A stretch of 64,000 nt of DNA from Acidimicrobiaceae bacterium. Its GTDB lineage: Bacteria; Actinomycetota; Acidimicrobiia; Acidimicrobiales; Aldehydirespiratoraceae. Location: positions 1-64,000 of the forward strand of contig JAPOUM010000041.1 of the NCBI GenBank assembly GCA_026708645.1, written 5' to 3'. Positions within the stretch are counted from its first letter, which is position 1; every line of letters begins with the position of its first letter. A program made the position numbers and the translations under genes. Under the pieces are notes generated by a model. That model was not told the DNA's origin. It was given only the letters and a program-made list of their open reading frames with translations, and ran no database searches. Shown piece after piece: positions 33,598-43,354 of this stretch.

Positions 33598-35775
33598 GTG
33601 GCGACGCCTGACGGAACTCCCGCAAGCGGATCATCCGACGCTCGACGGAGCTTGGCCTCGTCGCTGTCAGGCGGCCTGGCAGGAACCGCAGGCGCCGCCG
33701 TGGGCTTGGGCTTCGGCGAGCTCATGGAAGGAGCGTTCGAGTCGATCCCCTCACTGGTGGTCGCTGTGAGCGAACTGCTCAGCGACTACACGCCCGGCGA
33801 TGTGGTGAGGTTCAGCATCGCCAACTTCGGCGCCAGCCAGAAAACACTTCTGACCGTGGGCATCGTCATCGGCTCGTTGGCGGTCGGCGGGCTGCTGGGC
33901 GTCTTCGCAGCCCGAAAGCAGCCGCGTGCGACCATCTCCGGTTTCGCGGTTTTCGGTTTGATCGCAGGCTGGTGCGCGGCGCGCAACCCGCTGAGCCCGG
34001 TGCTCGGGTCGTGGCTGGTGGGTTTGACAGCCGCGGCAGCGGCATGCGCGACCACGCTGCTGCTCGCCAGGTTGGCAGCGTCCCCGAGAATCGCGGCGGC
34101 CGCAGCGGGCGACTCGCTGCGGTCCAGCGGTCAGGCCGCTGAACTCGGTCGAGAGGAGTCACTGCAGCTGCAACAACAACCCCCGCCTTCAGGCGCCGAT
34201 TCCGCTCTGATGGCGGCGGCGTCATCCCCGTCGGACGCGTCGCCGGACGGGCAGTCGCAACAACAAACCTCGCCTTCAAGCACGGATCCCGCTCTGATGG
34301 CGGCGGCGACGTCGTCATCCCCGTCGGACGCGTCGCTGCAACAACCACCGCCGTCCAGCACAGGCGCCCCATCGGATTCCTCGGATTCCTCCGACACTTC
34401 GGTGGGGCGACAGCTACCGCTTTCCAGCACTGATCCCGCATACAGCGCTGATCCCGTCGCGGCAACAAACCCGACTACCCCGGACCAAGCACCCCAACAA
34501 ACACAAACACAAGATTCATCACCGCCCGGCACGGAGCCGAGCACTGAGCCCGTCACGACCGCATCGACGGGCTCCAGACGGGCTTTCTTCGCATACGCGG
34601 GCGGCGCGGGCGCGGCCGCGCTGGCGATGGTCGGACTGGGCCGAGCGCTGCGAGGCCAGTCAGCGGCAGAACAGTTCCTCGAGACCAACACGCTGCGACC
34701 CGCCGCCGCGCCGACCACCACCGCGGCTGCAACGTCGACCACTGCAGCACCCGCCGCCACATCAACGATCGCGATCGCCGACACGGCGCCCGCCACCACG
34801 GTCGCGCCCGCCACCACCGCAGCGCCGACGGCCGCAGTCGCCGAGCAGTTGGCGGCACTCAGAACGCTCGACAGCGAAGTCACCGGGATCTCCAGCTATG
34901 TGACCCCCAACGACCGCTTCTACCGGATCGACACCGCCTTCGGCCGGGTGCCTCAGATAGACCCCGCCGGATGGCGGCTGCGTTTCACCGGCATGGTCGA
35001 CAACCCCTACGAACTCACTTTCGACGAGATCCAGGCAATGGATTTGAGCGATCATGTGATCACCTTGTCATGCGTGTCCAACGAAGTCGGGGGCAACCTG
35101 GTCGGCAACGCCGTCTGGACGGGCATTCCCTTGTCTGTGCTGCTGGACCGCGCCGGGGTGCAGCCCGGCGCTGATCAGGTGGTCGGACGCTCGGTCGACG
35201 ACTGGACCGCGGGCTTCCCCACTCCTGTGGTCTACGACGGACGCAACGCCATCCTGGCGATCGGCATGAACAACGAGTTCCTGCCGACGGATCACGGCTT
35301 CCCGGCTCGGCTGGTGGTGGCCGGCCTCTACGGCTACGTGTCGGCGGTCAAATGGCTCGATGAGATCCATCTCACCACTTGGGACGGCTTCGACGGATAC
35401 TGGGTGCCGCGGGGCTGGTCCAAAGAAGGCCCGATGAAAACCCAGAGCCGTATCGACGTGCCCGGCGGCGGCGACACGCTGCGAGCAGGCGAGACTGTGC
35501 CGATAGCCGGAATCGCTTGGGCGCCGACCCGAGGCATCGAACGGGTGGAGGTCAACATCGACGAAGAGGGCTGGCAGACCTGCGAGCTGGGCGAGGCGCT
35601 CGGCGACGAGAGCTGGGTGCAGTGGCACCACGCGTGGACGCCCGCCGAAGGCCGGCACCGCATCCAGGTGCGCGCCACCGACGGCGACGGCGCCACTCAG
35701 AGCTCCCGCCAGGTCAGCCCCGCTCCCAACGGCGCAGAGGGCTGGCACACCGTCAACGTCAACGTCGCCGCCTGA
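33598..35775 (+). CDS. Membrane-anchored sulfite-oxidase-like molybdoenzyme (paralogue 2)
   Basis: This 725-aa protein is homologous to the one at 20939-23290 over both ends: four N-terminal membrane helices with DYTPGDVVRFSIANFGASQKT, a twin-arginine-like SRRAFFAYAGGAGAAALAMVG segment, and a molybdopterin domain (VITLSCVSNEVGGNLVGNAVWTG) with the conserved cysteine and a dimerisation domain. The middle (about 190-330) is a Ser/Gln/Asp/Pro low-complexity linker with diffuse repeats (SSTDPALMAAA), entirely different from the hexapeptide array of paralogue 1. Start GTG 33598. The active-site part is far better conserved than the linkers, so both are probably functional enzymes. Confidence 0.88.
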   Translation: MATPDGTPASGSSDARRSLASSLSGGLAGTAGAAVGLGFGELMEGAFESIPSLVVAVSELLSDYTPGDVVRFSIANFGASQKTLLTVGIVIGSLAVGGLLGVFAARKQPRATISGFAVFGLIAGWCAARNPLSPVLGSWLVGLTAAAAACATTLLLARLAASPRIAAAAAGDSLRSSGQAAELGREESLQLQQQPPPSGADSALMAAASSPSDASPDGQSQQQTSPSSTDPALMAAATSSSPSDASLQQPPPSSTGAPSDSSDSSDTSVGRQLPLSSTDPAYSADPVAATNPTTPDQAPQQTQTQDSSPPGTEPSTEPVTTASTGSRRAFFAYAGGAGAAALAMVGLGRALRGQSAAEQFLETNTLRPAAAPTTTAAATSTTAAPAATSTIAIADTAPATTVAPATTAAPTAAVAEQLAALRTLDSEVTGISSYVTPNDRFYRIDTAFGRVPQIDPAGWRLRFTGMVDNPYELTFDEIQAMDLSDHVITLSCVSNEVGGNLVGNAVWTGIPLSVLLDRAGVQPGADQVVGRSVDDWTAGFPTPVVYDGRNAILAIGMNNEFLPTDHGFPARLVVAGLYGYVSAVKWLDEIHLTTWDGFDGYWVPRGWSKEGPMKTQSRIDVPGGGDTLRAGETVPIAGIAWAPTRGIERVEVNIDEEGWQTCELGEALGDESWVQWHHAWTPAEGRHRIQVRATDGDGATQSSRQVSPAPNGAEGWHTVNVNVAA

Positions 35776-35911
35776 ACATCGGCTTCGCCAGTTGAGACCC
35801 GGCCAGAGAACACGCGCGAGCAGAAAACTCTCACGGAAGAGCGCTCACGGGCAAAGAATGCGCTCGGGCGAGTGAGAGTTCGCCGTGTCGCGACCGTGGC
35901 CCGCGACACGC

Positions 35912-36010
35912 TTATCCGAGCAGCCACATGAGCCTGCGGCGTGCCCGCCTGACCCGGCGCACCATCATCAACCGCCCAGCGGGCGTCAACGGCGCATTAG
36001 CGTGCGACAT
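35912..36010 (-). mobile_element. IS481-family transposase N-terminal remnant
   Basis: A 32-codon frame starting MSHANAPLTPAGRLMMVRRV matches the standard beginning of IS481-family transposases (MSHANAxLTxxGR). A GGAGG ribosome-binding site precedes it. It stops after 32 codons, and the catalytic DDE part is absent. The 5' flank holds an 11-bp inverted repeat (see 36014-36068). The remainder of 35776-36346 shows no gene. Confidence 0.6.
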
Positions 36011-36013
36011 CAA

Positions 36014-36068
36014 GCCTCCTGTGTTCGTGTTCGGTTGCTGTTCGCAACACCACACTCACACAGGAGGC
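36014..36068. repeat. 11-bp inverted repeat beside the IS481 remnant
   Basis: GCCTCCTGTGT (36014-36024) and ACACAGGAGGC (36058-36068) are perfect inverse complements, separated by 33 bp. The left arm contains the ribosome-binding site of the transposase remnant on the other strand. It may be an inverted duplicate of that end or an attenuator-like hairpin. Confidence 0.6.
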
Positions 36069-36346
36069 CCACCCCCTACACGCTGCTACCAACCTCTATG
36101 ACCACTACAACTAGAAACCCCGAACAGCGACAGACGTATCAGTGGCAGACGTATCATCGATTTCGCAGCTCGCGAACGCTGTCGGCGCCCCTGCCTGCTG
36201 AGCCTCTCATGATCTGGCCTGAAGACTTGGCTTTGGACGCTTGACCGTGCCTCGTAGTAGGGTGCGCTCACAGCAGTTGCAGCGATGCTGTCGAGCGATG
36301 CTGCTGTGCGGCGCGATCAGCGACGAAGCAACGGCGGAGGGTGGCT

Positions 36347-39046
36347 GTGACCGACCTAATCGATGACCGGCCGGGCCGGGCCGCCGCCGCCACGACCGAG
36401 TTCGTCTGCAACGGCGCCGCCGTGCGTGTCGGCGAGCATCCCCATCTGCTGGCTGCGCTGCGCGAGGAACTGGGACTGGTGGCAGCCAAAGACGGCTGCG
36501 CCCCTTCGGGACAGTGCGGGTGCTGCACTGTGCTGGTCAACGGCAAAGCCCGCGTCGCCTGCCAGACCCCTCTCGACAAGGTCGAGGGCGGCGAGGTGCT
36601 CACTCCCGAGGGTCTCGACAGCGGCGAGCGCCACCGCTACGCGGCCGCTTTCGGCGCGGCCGGCGCCGTGCAGTGCGGCTTCTGCACGCCGGGCATCGTG
36701 ATGCGGGTCAAAGCCCTGATCGACCGCAACGGCGCCGAGCTCAGCCGCGAGCAGGCCTCGCGGCATCTGGGGGCGCACCTGTGCCGCTGCACCGGTTATC
36801 TCAAGATCCTCGACGCTGTGGAGATGCTGGCCCGCGGCATCGAGGCGCCCAGCGGAAACGCGACGCAGTCCGGCGGCGGCGGCACCGCGGTGGAGGTCAG
36901 GCGCGGCGTGGGAGCGCGCGCCGCTCGCTACGAGTCGGCTGATCTGACCCTCGGCGACAAGCTCTACATCGACGACATGTCGGCGCCCGGGATGCTCCAC
37001 GGCGCCGTGCGTCTGGCTGATCACGCCCGCGCCGAGGTGACCTCCATAGACACGTCCCGCGCCGAGGCGACAGCCGGAGTGGCGGCCGTGATCACCGCAG
37101 CCGACGTGCCCGGCGATCTGCGCATCGGGCTGATCCACAAGGACTGGCCGGTGTTCATCCCGGTCGGGGGGCGCACCTCGTATCTGGGAGACGTGATGGC
37201 TCTGGTGGTGGCCACCAGCCGTGAGACCGCCCGCCGCGCGGCGCAGCTGGTGGAGGTCGGCTACCGGCCGCTGGCGCCCGTGACCGACCCTGAAGCGGCC
37301 GTGGCCGACGATGCCGAGGACGCAGTGTGGGGACTGGACGGAAACGTGCTTTCTGTGTCGAGCTACAAGCGGGGCGGCAGCGTCGCCGAAGCTTTGGAGG
37401 CGTCGGCTCACACCGTGAGCGAGACTTTCCGGACCCAGCGGGTGGAGCAGGCTTTCCTTGAGCCGGAGTCGACTCTGGCCGTTCCGAGGACCGAAGACGG
37501 CCGGCGCGGCCTCGACGTCTACTCGGGCGGACAGGGGGTGTGGGACGACCGCGACCAGATCGCGTCGGTGCTCGGCGTCGACAACAGCCGCGTCTGGGTG
37601 GAGCAGGTCGCCAACGGCGGAGCTTTCGGCGGCAAGGAGGACTGCTCGAACCAGGCTCAGACGGCTCTGGCCGCCTGGCTGCTGAACCGCCCCGTGAAAA
37701 CCACCTTCTCGCGCGAGGAGTCGCTGCTGGTGCATCCCAAACGGCACCCCGTGCGCATCGAACTGTCAGTCGGCTGCGACAGCGAAGGCCGCCTGACCGC
37801 CTTGAAGGCGAGGATGCTGGGCGATTCGGGGCCTTACGCCTCGGTGGGGATGAAAGTGCTGGAACGCGCCGCCGGGCACGCCTGCGGCCCCTATGCGGTG
37901 CCCGTGGTGGACGTCGAAGCGGTGGCGGCTCGCACCAACAACAGCGTCTGCGGCGCCTTCAGAGGTTTCGGGGCCAATCAGGCCCAGTTCGCCACTGAAG
38001 GCGCGCTCGACCGCTTGGCGGACGCTGTCGGCATCAGCGGCTGGGAGATCCGCCGGCGCAACGCCGTGCATCCCGGAGCGGTGTGGGGTCCGGGCCAGAT
38101 CATGGACGACGGCAGCCTCGGCGCCCGGCAGTGCTTGGACGCCGTGAAACCCGCCTACGACGCCGCCGTGGCCGCGGGCAGAGCCGTCGGTCTCGGGCTG
38201 GGGCTCAAGAACTCCGGCCTCGGCAACGGTTTCAAGGAGGTCAGCCGGGCGGTGGTGCGCTTCCTCGCCGACGACGCCCACCCGGCCGGCGCCCCGGCGG
38301 GACCCGACAGCGCAGTCGAGGTGCGTCACTGCTGGACGGAGATGGGCCAGGGCGTGCATACCGTGGCTTTGCAGGTGGCGGTCGAGGAACTGGGCGTGCG
38401 GCCCGAGCAGGTCGAGGTCCGCGTCGACACCAGCCGCGAGCTCGGCGCAGGGCAGACCACCGGCTCGCGGGGCACGCTGATGGGCGCCGGGGCGGTGGCT
38501 GAGGCCTGTCGGGCGGCCATCGACGGCGGCTGTTTGACCGATGTCGATTACGAGGGCGAATACCGGGTGGACTGGACCGACAAGCTCAGCGACGGGCTCG
38601 AGCACCCGGTCATCCATTCGACTTTCGGCTACGCCGCCCAGGTCGTGATCGCCGACCCCGACAGCGGCGAGATCGAGAGGGTGGTGGCCGCGCATGACGT
38701 GGGGCGCGCCGTCAACCCGCTGCTGTGCGAGGGACAGATAGAGGGCAGCGTCCACATGGGTCTGGGTTACGCGCTGAGCGAGGACTTCCCCTGCGACGAC
38801 GAGGGCCGCCCCCGCTTCGACACTCTCAGGGCTCTGGGCGTGCTGCGAGCCAAGGACATGCCCCCGGTGGAAGTGATCCTGGTGGAAGCCCCGCAGCCGG
38901 ACTCGCCTTACGGGATCAAAGGCGTCGGCGAGATCGGCTTGGTGCCCACCGCACCGGCGGTGGCCGAAGCGCTGAGACGAGTGGACGGCCAATGGCGCAA
39001 CCGGCTGCCGATCAATGCTCACCACCCCGTGAGAGTCGACCGGTGA
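36347..39046 (+). CDS. Selenium-dependent-type xanthine dehydrogenase (fused 2Fe-2S and molybdenum subunits)
   Basis: This ~899-aa enzyme hydroxylates purines such as xanthine and hypoxanthine. The N-terminal part carries both 2Fe-2S clusters (GCAPSGQCGCCTVL for the plant-type cluster; CGFCTPG and CRCTGY for the second). The rest is the molybdopterin-cytosine-dinucleotide subunit, with GGAFGGKED, the RGFG motif and IKGVGEIGL near the C-terminus. The 2Fe-2S plus molybdenum fusion without an FAD domain matches the group called selenium-dependent xanthine dehydrogenases, where the metal carries labile selenium. The GTG at 36347 is chosen because GGAGG lies six bases upstream. The next gene is SsnA-like, as in Escherichia coli (ssnA-ygfM-xdhD). 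The FAD subunit is not in the window. Confidence 0.88.
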   Translation: MTDLIDDRPGRAAAATTEFVCNGAAVRVGEHPHLLAALREELGLVAAKDGCAPSGQCGCCTVLVNGKARVACQTPLDKVEGGEVLTPEGLDSGERHRYAAAFGAAGAVQCGFCTPGIVMRVKALIDRNGAELSREQASRHLGAHLCRCTGYLKILDAVEMLARGIEAPSGNATQSGGGGTAVEVRRGVGARAARYESADLTLGDKLYIDDMSAPGMLHGAVRLADHARAEVTSIDTSRAEATAGVAAVITAADVPGDLRIGLIHKDWPVFIPVGGRTSYLGDVMALVVATSRETARRAAQLVEVGYRPLAPVTDPEAAVADDAEDAVWGLDGNVLSVSSYKRGGSVAEALEASAHTVSETFRTQRVEQAFLEPESTLAVPRTEDGRRGLDVYSGGQGVWDDRDQIASVLGVDNSRVWVEQVANGGAFGGKEDCSNQAQTALAAWLLNRPVKTTFSREESLLVHPKRHPVRIELSVGCDSEGRLTALKARMLGDSGPYASVGMKVLERAAGHACGPYAVPVVDVEAVAARTNNSVCGAFRGFGANQAQFATEGALDRLADAVGISGWEIRRRNAVHPGAVWGPGQIMDDGSLGARQCLDAVKPAYDAAVAAGRAVGLGLGLKNSGLGNGFKEVSRAVVRFLADDAHPAGAPAGPDSAVEVRHCWTEMGQGVHTVALQVAVEELGVRPEQVEVRVDTSRELGAGQTTGSRGTLMGAGAVAEACRAAIDGGCLTDVDYEGEYRVDWTDKLSDGLEHPVIHSTFGYAAQVVIADPDSGEIERVVAAHDVGRAVNPLLCEGQIEGSVHMGLGYALSEDFPCDDEGRPRFDTLRALGVLRAKDMPPVEVILVEAPQPDSPYGIKGVGEIGLVPTAPAVAEALRRVDGQWRNRLPINAHHPVRVDR

Positions 39047-39165
39047 AAGACGCGCGAACAGCAGAGCCGTGGCCCGAGCGGCCCGTGAGCGTAGAGAACT
39101 CCAGCGGGAACGGCGCCGCAGCGACGCAGCCGGCTCTCACCTGTTCGCGCGCGCTCTCAGCGCCT

Positions 39166-39290
39166 CGATCGTGACGGGTCTCGATCGTGACGGGTCTCGA
39201 TCGTGACGGGTTCCGAAGTGACGGGTTCCGAAGAGCCTGCTACCGAAGAGCCTGCTACCGAAGTGACTGCTTCCCCAGTGACTGCTTCCG
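39166..39290 (+). repeat. Tandem repeats spanning the ssnA-like start
   Basis: CTCGATCGTGACGGGT occurs three times in succession just before and within the gene start. It is followed by decayed repeats of GGTTCCGAAGTGAC and of GAAGAGCCTGCTACC. The second half is translated as the N-terminal Thr/Glu/Ser-rich run of the aminohydrolase. Confidence 0.8.
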
Positions 39291-40375
39291 AAACGCCTAT
39301 CGCGGCTGATTCCACGCCGAGTGACCCAAGCCGCGGAGCGGCCGTCGAGGCTCGCACTACCGCGGGGATGGTGTGCGCCCACCATCACCTCTACTCGGCT
39401 CTGGCGAGGGGCATGCCCGCGCCGCCGCGCACCCCGACAGGATTCCTGGAGATACTCGAACTGGTTTGGTGGCGCCTCGACCGGGCTCTGGATCTGGACA
39501 TCATCGAATGGTCGGCGAAACTCGGGGCGCTGGAAGCCCTCGAGTCGGGCACCACCGCGATCATCGACCATCACGAGTCGCCCAACGCCATCGAGGGGTC
39601 GTTGGACGTGATCGCCGCAGCCTGCGCCGAGGTGGGCGTGCGGGCGGATTGCAGCTACGGGGTCACCGACCGCCACGGAGCTGCCGGCGCCCGAGCCGGG
39701 CTGGCCGAGAACGACCGCTTCCTGCGCTCAGGCGGCAGAGGCCATGTGGGGGTGCATGCCGCGTTCACCTGCTCTGAGGACACGCTGCAGGCCGCGGCCG
39801 GCCTGGCCGCCGACCACGGCACGGGCGTTCACATCCATGTAGCGGAAGGCTCGGCCGACCGGGCCGCAGGCGAACGGCTGGCGACGCTGGCCCGTGACGA
39901 CTGGCTGCTGGTCCACGCCGTGCATCTGGACCGCGACCTGCCGGGCACGATTATCCACAACCCTCGCTCCAACATGAACAACGCGGTCGGCTACGCCATG
40001 CCCGCGGCACGGCCCAACCCGGTGGCTCTGGGCAGCGACGGCATCGGCGCCGCCATGGTCGAAGAGTTCCAGCTCGCCTATGCGCGCCACCGCGAGGACG
40101 ATGTCACCGCCACGCCCGAAACCGCTTGGAGCTGGCTGGAGACCGGATGGCGCCTGTTCCCTGAAGCCGCGCACGACACTGTGATCTGGAACTGCGGGCG
40201 TCTCGATGCTTGGTCGCTGGCTTTCACGACCGGCGTCAAAGCCCAGGACGTGACCGTCGACGGCGAAGTGGTGCTGCGCGACGGCCGGCCGACTCGGGTG
40301 GACGGCGACGAGATCAGAACAAAAGCCGCCGAAGCCGCCGCCAGACTGTTCGCCAAGCTCGAAGACATGCCGTGA
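39203..40375 (+). CDS. SsnA-like aminohydrolase (guanine deaminase-related)
   Basis: This 390-aa amidohydrolase has metal-binding CAHHHLYSALARG near residue 58, DHHESPN near 115, HIHVAEG near 213, VHAVHLD near 235 and the catalytic aspartate in ALGSDGIG near 275. Its closest family by motif is SsnA, a putative guanine-type deaminase genetically linked to xanthine dehydrogenase. Compared with a full-length SsnA the usual N-terminal beta-sandwich strands before the first HxH are missing and replaced by low-complexity repeats (EEPATEEPATEVTAS), which may affect folding. The deaminated substrate is likely a purine, but this is not certain. Confidence 0.75.
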   Translation: MTGSEVTGSEEPATEEPATEVTASPVTASETPIAADSTPSDPSRGAAVEARTTAGMVCAHHHLYSALARGMPAPPRTPTGFLEILELVWWRLDRALDLDIIEWSAKLGALEALESGTTAIIDHHESPNAIEGSLDVIAAACAEVGVRADCSYGVTDRHGAAGARAGLAENDRFLRSGGRGHVGVHAAFTCSEDTLQAAAGLAADHGTGVHIHVAEGSADRAAGERLATLARDDWLLVHAVHLDRDLPGTIIHNPRSNMNNAVGYAMPAARPNPVALGSDGIGAAMVEEFQLAYARHREDDVTATPETAWSWLETGWRLFPEAAHDTVIWNCGRLDAWSLAFTTGVKAQDVTVDGEVVLRDGRPTRVDGDEIRTKAAEAAARLFAKLEDMP

Positions 40376-40563
40376 CGACCGCGGACACAAGCGGACAAGA
40401 GCCGATGACGCCTGAGCCCGACAAGTTCGTCCATCGTCAATGTCCATCTTCAATGTCCATCGGCAACGGCCGACCCAGGGCACGCCGCATGAACAGAATC
40501 CATGACGCCCGAGCCCGCAAGACAAGCAAGCCCGCATAGACACTCGCAAAGACAGGAGTCGCC

Positions 40564-41583
40564 ATGACCCAGCCTGTAGCCCTCTACATTCAAGACGCCC
40601 ACACTCTCGAGGAGTCTCTGGCGTTGGCGCGCTATGCCGAGTCGAGAGGCTTCGACGCGGTCTGGCAGGCCGACTCCAGGCTGGTGCGCGACGCGGTGGT
40701 GCCGATGGCGGCCATCGCCGCGGTCACCGACACGATCAGAGTGGGAAGCGGCGTCGTGGACTGCTGGACCCGCAACCCGGCACGCCTGGCATCGACGTTC
40801 TCGACGCTCGACGACCTCGCCCCGGGCCGGATCATTCTCGGGATCGGCGCCTGGTGGGAGCCGCTGGCCTCAAAAGTAGGCGTCGAGAGGGTGCGCCCCT
40901 TGAAGGCCATGCGCGAGATCGTGAAGGCCTGCCGCGGCCTGCTCAACGACCAGACCGTGACCTTCCATGGCGAGTTCGTGAACTTCGACGGGGTCGAGCT
41001 CGACTATGTGCAACAACAGCGCCGACCCAAGGACGTGCCCATCTACATCGGCGCCACCGGCGCCAAGATGATGGCCCTGACCGGCGAGATCGCCGACGGC
41101 GTGGTTTTGAACTATCTGGTTTCGCCGCAATACAACGCGCAAGCCATGGAGCAGCTCGCCGAAGGCGCGGCGCGCGCCGGGCGCAGCGTCGACGACCTGG
41201 ACCGCCCGCAGCTGATCGTCTGCTCGATGGCGTCGGGCGACTCCGAAGCCGAGCGCGGCGAGGCTCTGGACAGCGCCAGAATGCTGATCACCCAGTATCT
41301 GGGCCAGCAGCCCCACATCATGAAAGCTTCGGGAGTGCCCGAATCGCTTCTGGACGAGGTGAGAGCCGTGCTCACCTGGCCCGCCACTCTCGAGCAGGTG
41401 GAGGCCGCCTCCAAGCTGGTTCCAGACGAGGTGGTGCAGATGCTCTGCGCCGCCGGCACCGTCGAGGAGTGCCGCGCCAAAGTCCGCCACTACATCGACA
41501 ACGGCTGCACCACGCCGATCCTCTATCCGCTGGGACGCGACGCAGAGATGATGATCGACGCCTTCGCGGGCTGGGAGATCTAG
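40564..41583 (+). CDS. Luciferase-like (LLM class) flavin oxidoreductase
   Basis: This 339-aa TIM-barrel protein has typical LLM signatures: [20 protein letters not shown] near residue 20, [18 protein letters not shown] near 82, and [27 protein letters not shown] near 160. It is collinear with F420- or FMN-dependent oxidoreductases of the methylenetetrahydromethanopterin reductase-like group. The start is ATG 40564 with AGGAGTC upstream. It lies inside the purine cluster, but its substrate cannot be inferred. Confidence 0.85.
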   Translation: MTQPVALYIQDAHTLEESLALARYAESRGFDAVWQADSRLVRDAVVPMAAIAAVTDTIRVGSGVVDCWTRNPARLASTFSTLDDLAPGRIILGIGAWWEPLASKVGVERVRPLKAMREIVKACRGLLNDQTVTFHGEFVNFDGVELDYVQQQRRPKDVPIYIGATGAKMMALTGEIADGVVLNYLVSPQYNAQAMEQLAEGAARAGRSVDDLDRPQLIVCSMASGDSEAERGEALDSARMLITQYLGQQPHIMKASGVPESLLDEVRAVLTWPATLEQVEAASKLVPDEVVQMLCAAGTVEECRAKVRHYIDNGCTTPILYPLGRDAEMMIDAFAGWEI

Positions 41584-41909
41584 CAGCGGGACGGCTGCGA
41601 TCTCGAAGCCGGCGCATCGAAGCCATAACAGCAAAGCCGGCACAGCGCAGCCGGCGCATCGAGGCTGCCGAATTCCTGAGACACGCCCGAACCGCCTCGG
41701 CGCCGCCCGAAGCTGCCTTAGCTGCGAACAACCCGTCAGTGAAACCGTGACAAACAAAACCTTGACAAACCACGAGCATCGCCACAACAGAGCAACGCAG
41801 CAATGCGAACACTGCAACAATGCGAACACTACGAAACCTGCGGAGACGAGACCACCGAACGCCGTGGGCAGTCCCGTGAGCATCCCGTGAGCATCCCTGT
41901 GACAATCCC
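41584..41909. other. Gene-free spacer with short repeats
   Basis: No frame is convincing. The spacer contains small direct duplications: AGCCGGCGCATCGA twice (41610 and 41659), AATGCGAACACT twice (about 41800-41830), and GTGAGCATCCC twice just before the next start. Confidence 0.5.
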
Positions 41910-43292
41910 ATGAGCAAACCCGTGACGGACTTGCTGGTTCGCAATGCCCGGCTGGTGGCCACGATGGACCCGCAGCGGACCGAGATCTCAGGCGGCTGGG
42001 TCGCGGTCGCCGGCGGCTTCGTCACAGGCGTCGGCCCGTCGGGCTCGGAACCAGCCGACGCGGTACGCACCATCGACGCCGGCGACTGTCTGGTCACGCC
42101 CGGTCTCATCAACACTCACCATCACCTCTACCAGAACCTGACTCGCGCCTACCGACCGGCTCTGGGCGGCAGCCTGTTCGACTGGCTGCGGACGCTGTAC
42201 CCGCTGTGGTCGCGCCTCGACGAGGAGGCGGCTCACGTCTCGGCCTGGATCGGGCTGGCCGAGCTGGCTTTGAGCGGCTGCACCACCAGCACCGACCATC
42301 TTTACGTGCATCCCGAAGGCGCCGGGGATCTGATCTCGGCGGAGATAGCCGCGGCGACCGCCTTGGGCGTGCGCTTCCATCCCACCCGAGGGTCGATGTC
42401 GCTGAGCGTCAAAGACGGCGGACTGCCGCCCGACAGGGTGGTGCAAAGCGACGAGGTGATACTGGCGGAGTCCGAACGACTGGTGGCCGCGCACCACGAC
42501 GCGTCGCCGGGAGCGATGGTGCGCGTCGCTCTGGCGCCTTGCTCGCCCTTCTCGGTGTCCACCGAGCTGATGAGAGCCACAGCGGAGCTGGCCGAACGCC
42601 TCGACGTGAGGCTGCACACCCATCTGGCCGAAGACCCTGACGAGGACGATTTCTGCCTGGAGATGTTCGGGATGCGCCCCGTGGACTATTTCGACCATTG
42701 CGGCTGGGCCGGAGACCGCTCGTGGGTCGCGCACTGCGTGCAGCCCGACCCGGCAGAGATCGCCCGGCTGGGCCGCTGGGGCACGGGCGTGGCCCACTGC
42801 CCCAGCTCGAACATGATCCTGGGCGCGGGCGTCGCCCCGGTGCGCGAGCTCAGCGAAGCCGGAGTGCCGGTCGGGCTGGGAGTCGACGGCTCGGCTTCGT
42901 CCGATTCGGGGTCGCTGTGGACCGAGGCTCGCAACGCCATGCTGCTGGCGCGGCTGCGCGACGGCCGAGCCCGCCGCGACAGCCTGTTCACCGCGCGTCA
43001 GGCGCTGGAGCTGGCGACCCGCGGCGGCGCCGCCTGCCTGGGGCGCGCCGGCGAGTTGGGGGAGCTGAGTGTCGGCGCCTGCGGCGACATCGCCGTCTGG
43101 CGCCTCGACGGGGTCGCTTTCGCCGGCGCCTGGTCGGACCCGGTGGAAGCTTGGCTGCGTTGCGGGCCCGTGTCCGCCTGTCACACCGTCGTGGCCGGAC
43201 GTGCCGTGGTGAGCGACGGCCGTCTCGTGGCCGACTCTGAGCAGATGCTGCGCGATCATCGCCGCATCGCTGCGCGGCTGCAATCGCTGTAG
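41910..43292 (+). CDS. 8-oxoguanine deaminase
   Basis: This 460-aa amidohydrolase closely follows the family that converts 8-oxoguanine to urate and ammonia. Motifs are VTPGLINTHHHLYQNLTRAY near residue 65, STDHLYVHP near 128, FHPTRGSMSLSVKDGGLPPD near 155, LAPCSPFSV, LHTHLAEDPDEDDF near 234, VAHCVQ near 271 and GVDGSASSDSG near 325. The metal ligands are complete, and the GSMSLxxxxGGLPPD block is diagnostic. With the xanthine dehydrogenase and SsnA-like gene it forms an oxidised-purine catabolic set. Confidence 0.88.
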   Translation: MSKPVTDLLVRNARLVATMDPQRTEISGGWVAVAGGFVTGVGPSGSEPADAVRTIDAGDCLVTPGLINTHHHLYQNLTRAYRPALGGSLFDWLRTLYPLWSRLDEEAAHVSAWIGLAELALSGCTTSTDHLYVHPEGAGDLISAEIAAATALGVRFHPTRGSMSLSVKDGGLPPDRVVQSDEVILAESERLVAAHHDASPGAMVRVALAPCSPFSVSTELMRATAELAERLDVRLHTHLAEDPDEDDFCLEMFGMRPVDYFDHCGWAGDRSWVAHCVQPDPAEIARLGRWGTGVAHCPSSNMILGAGVAPVRELSEAGVPVGLGVDGSASSDSGSLWTEARNAMLLARLRDGRARRDSLFTARQALELATRGGAACLGRAGELGELSVGACGDIAVWRLDGVAFAGAWSDPVEAWLRCGPVSACHTVVAGRAVVSDGRLVADSEQMLRDHRRIAARLQSL

Positions 43293-43354
43293 TAAGCAAT
43301 GCTGCACCCGGCCGAACCGCCCGGCCGCAGCGACGTCAGGAGGACGATCCAGCA

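Noticed and set aside
36086-36271. 61-codon minus-strand frame before xanthine dehydrogenase
   Set aside because: It has no start signal, no motif and no conserved look, and it lies in the promoter region of the dehydrogenase gene.
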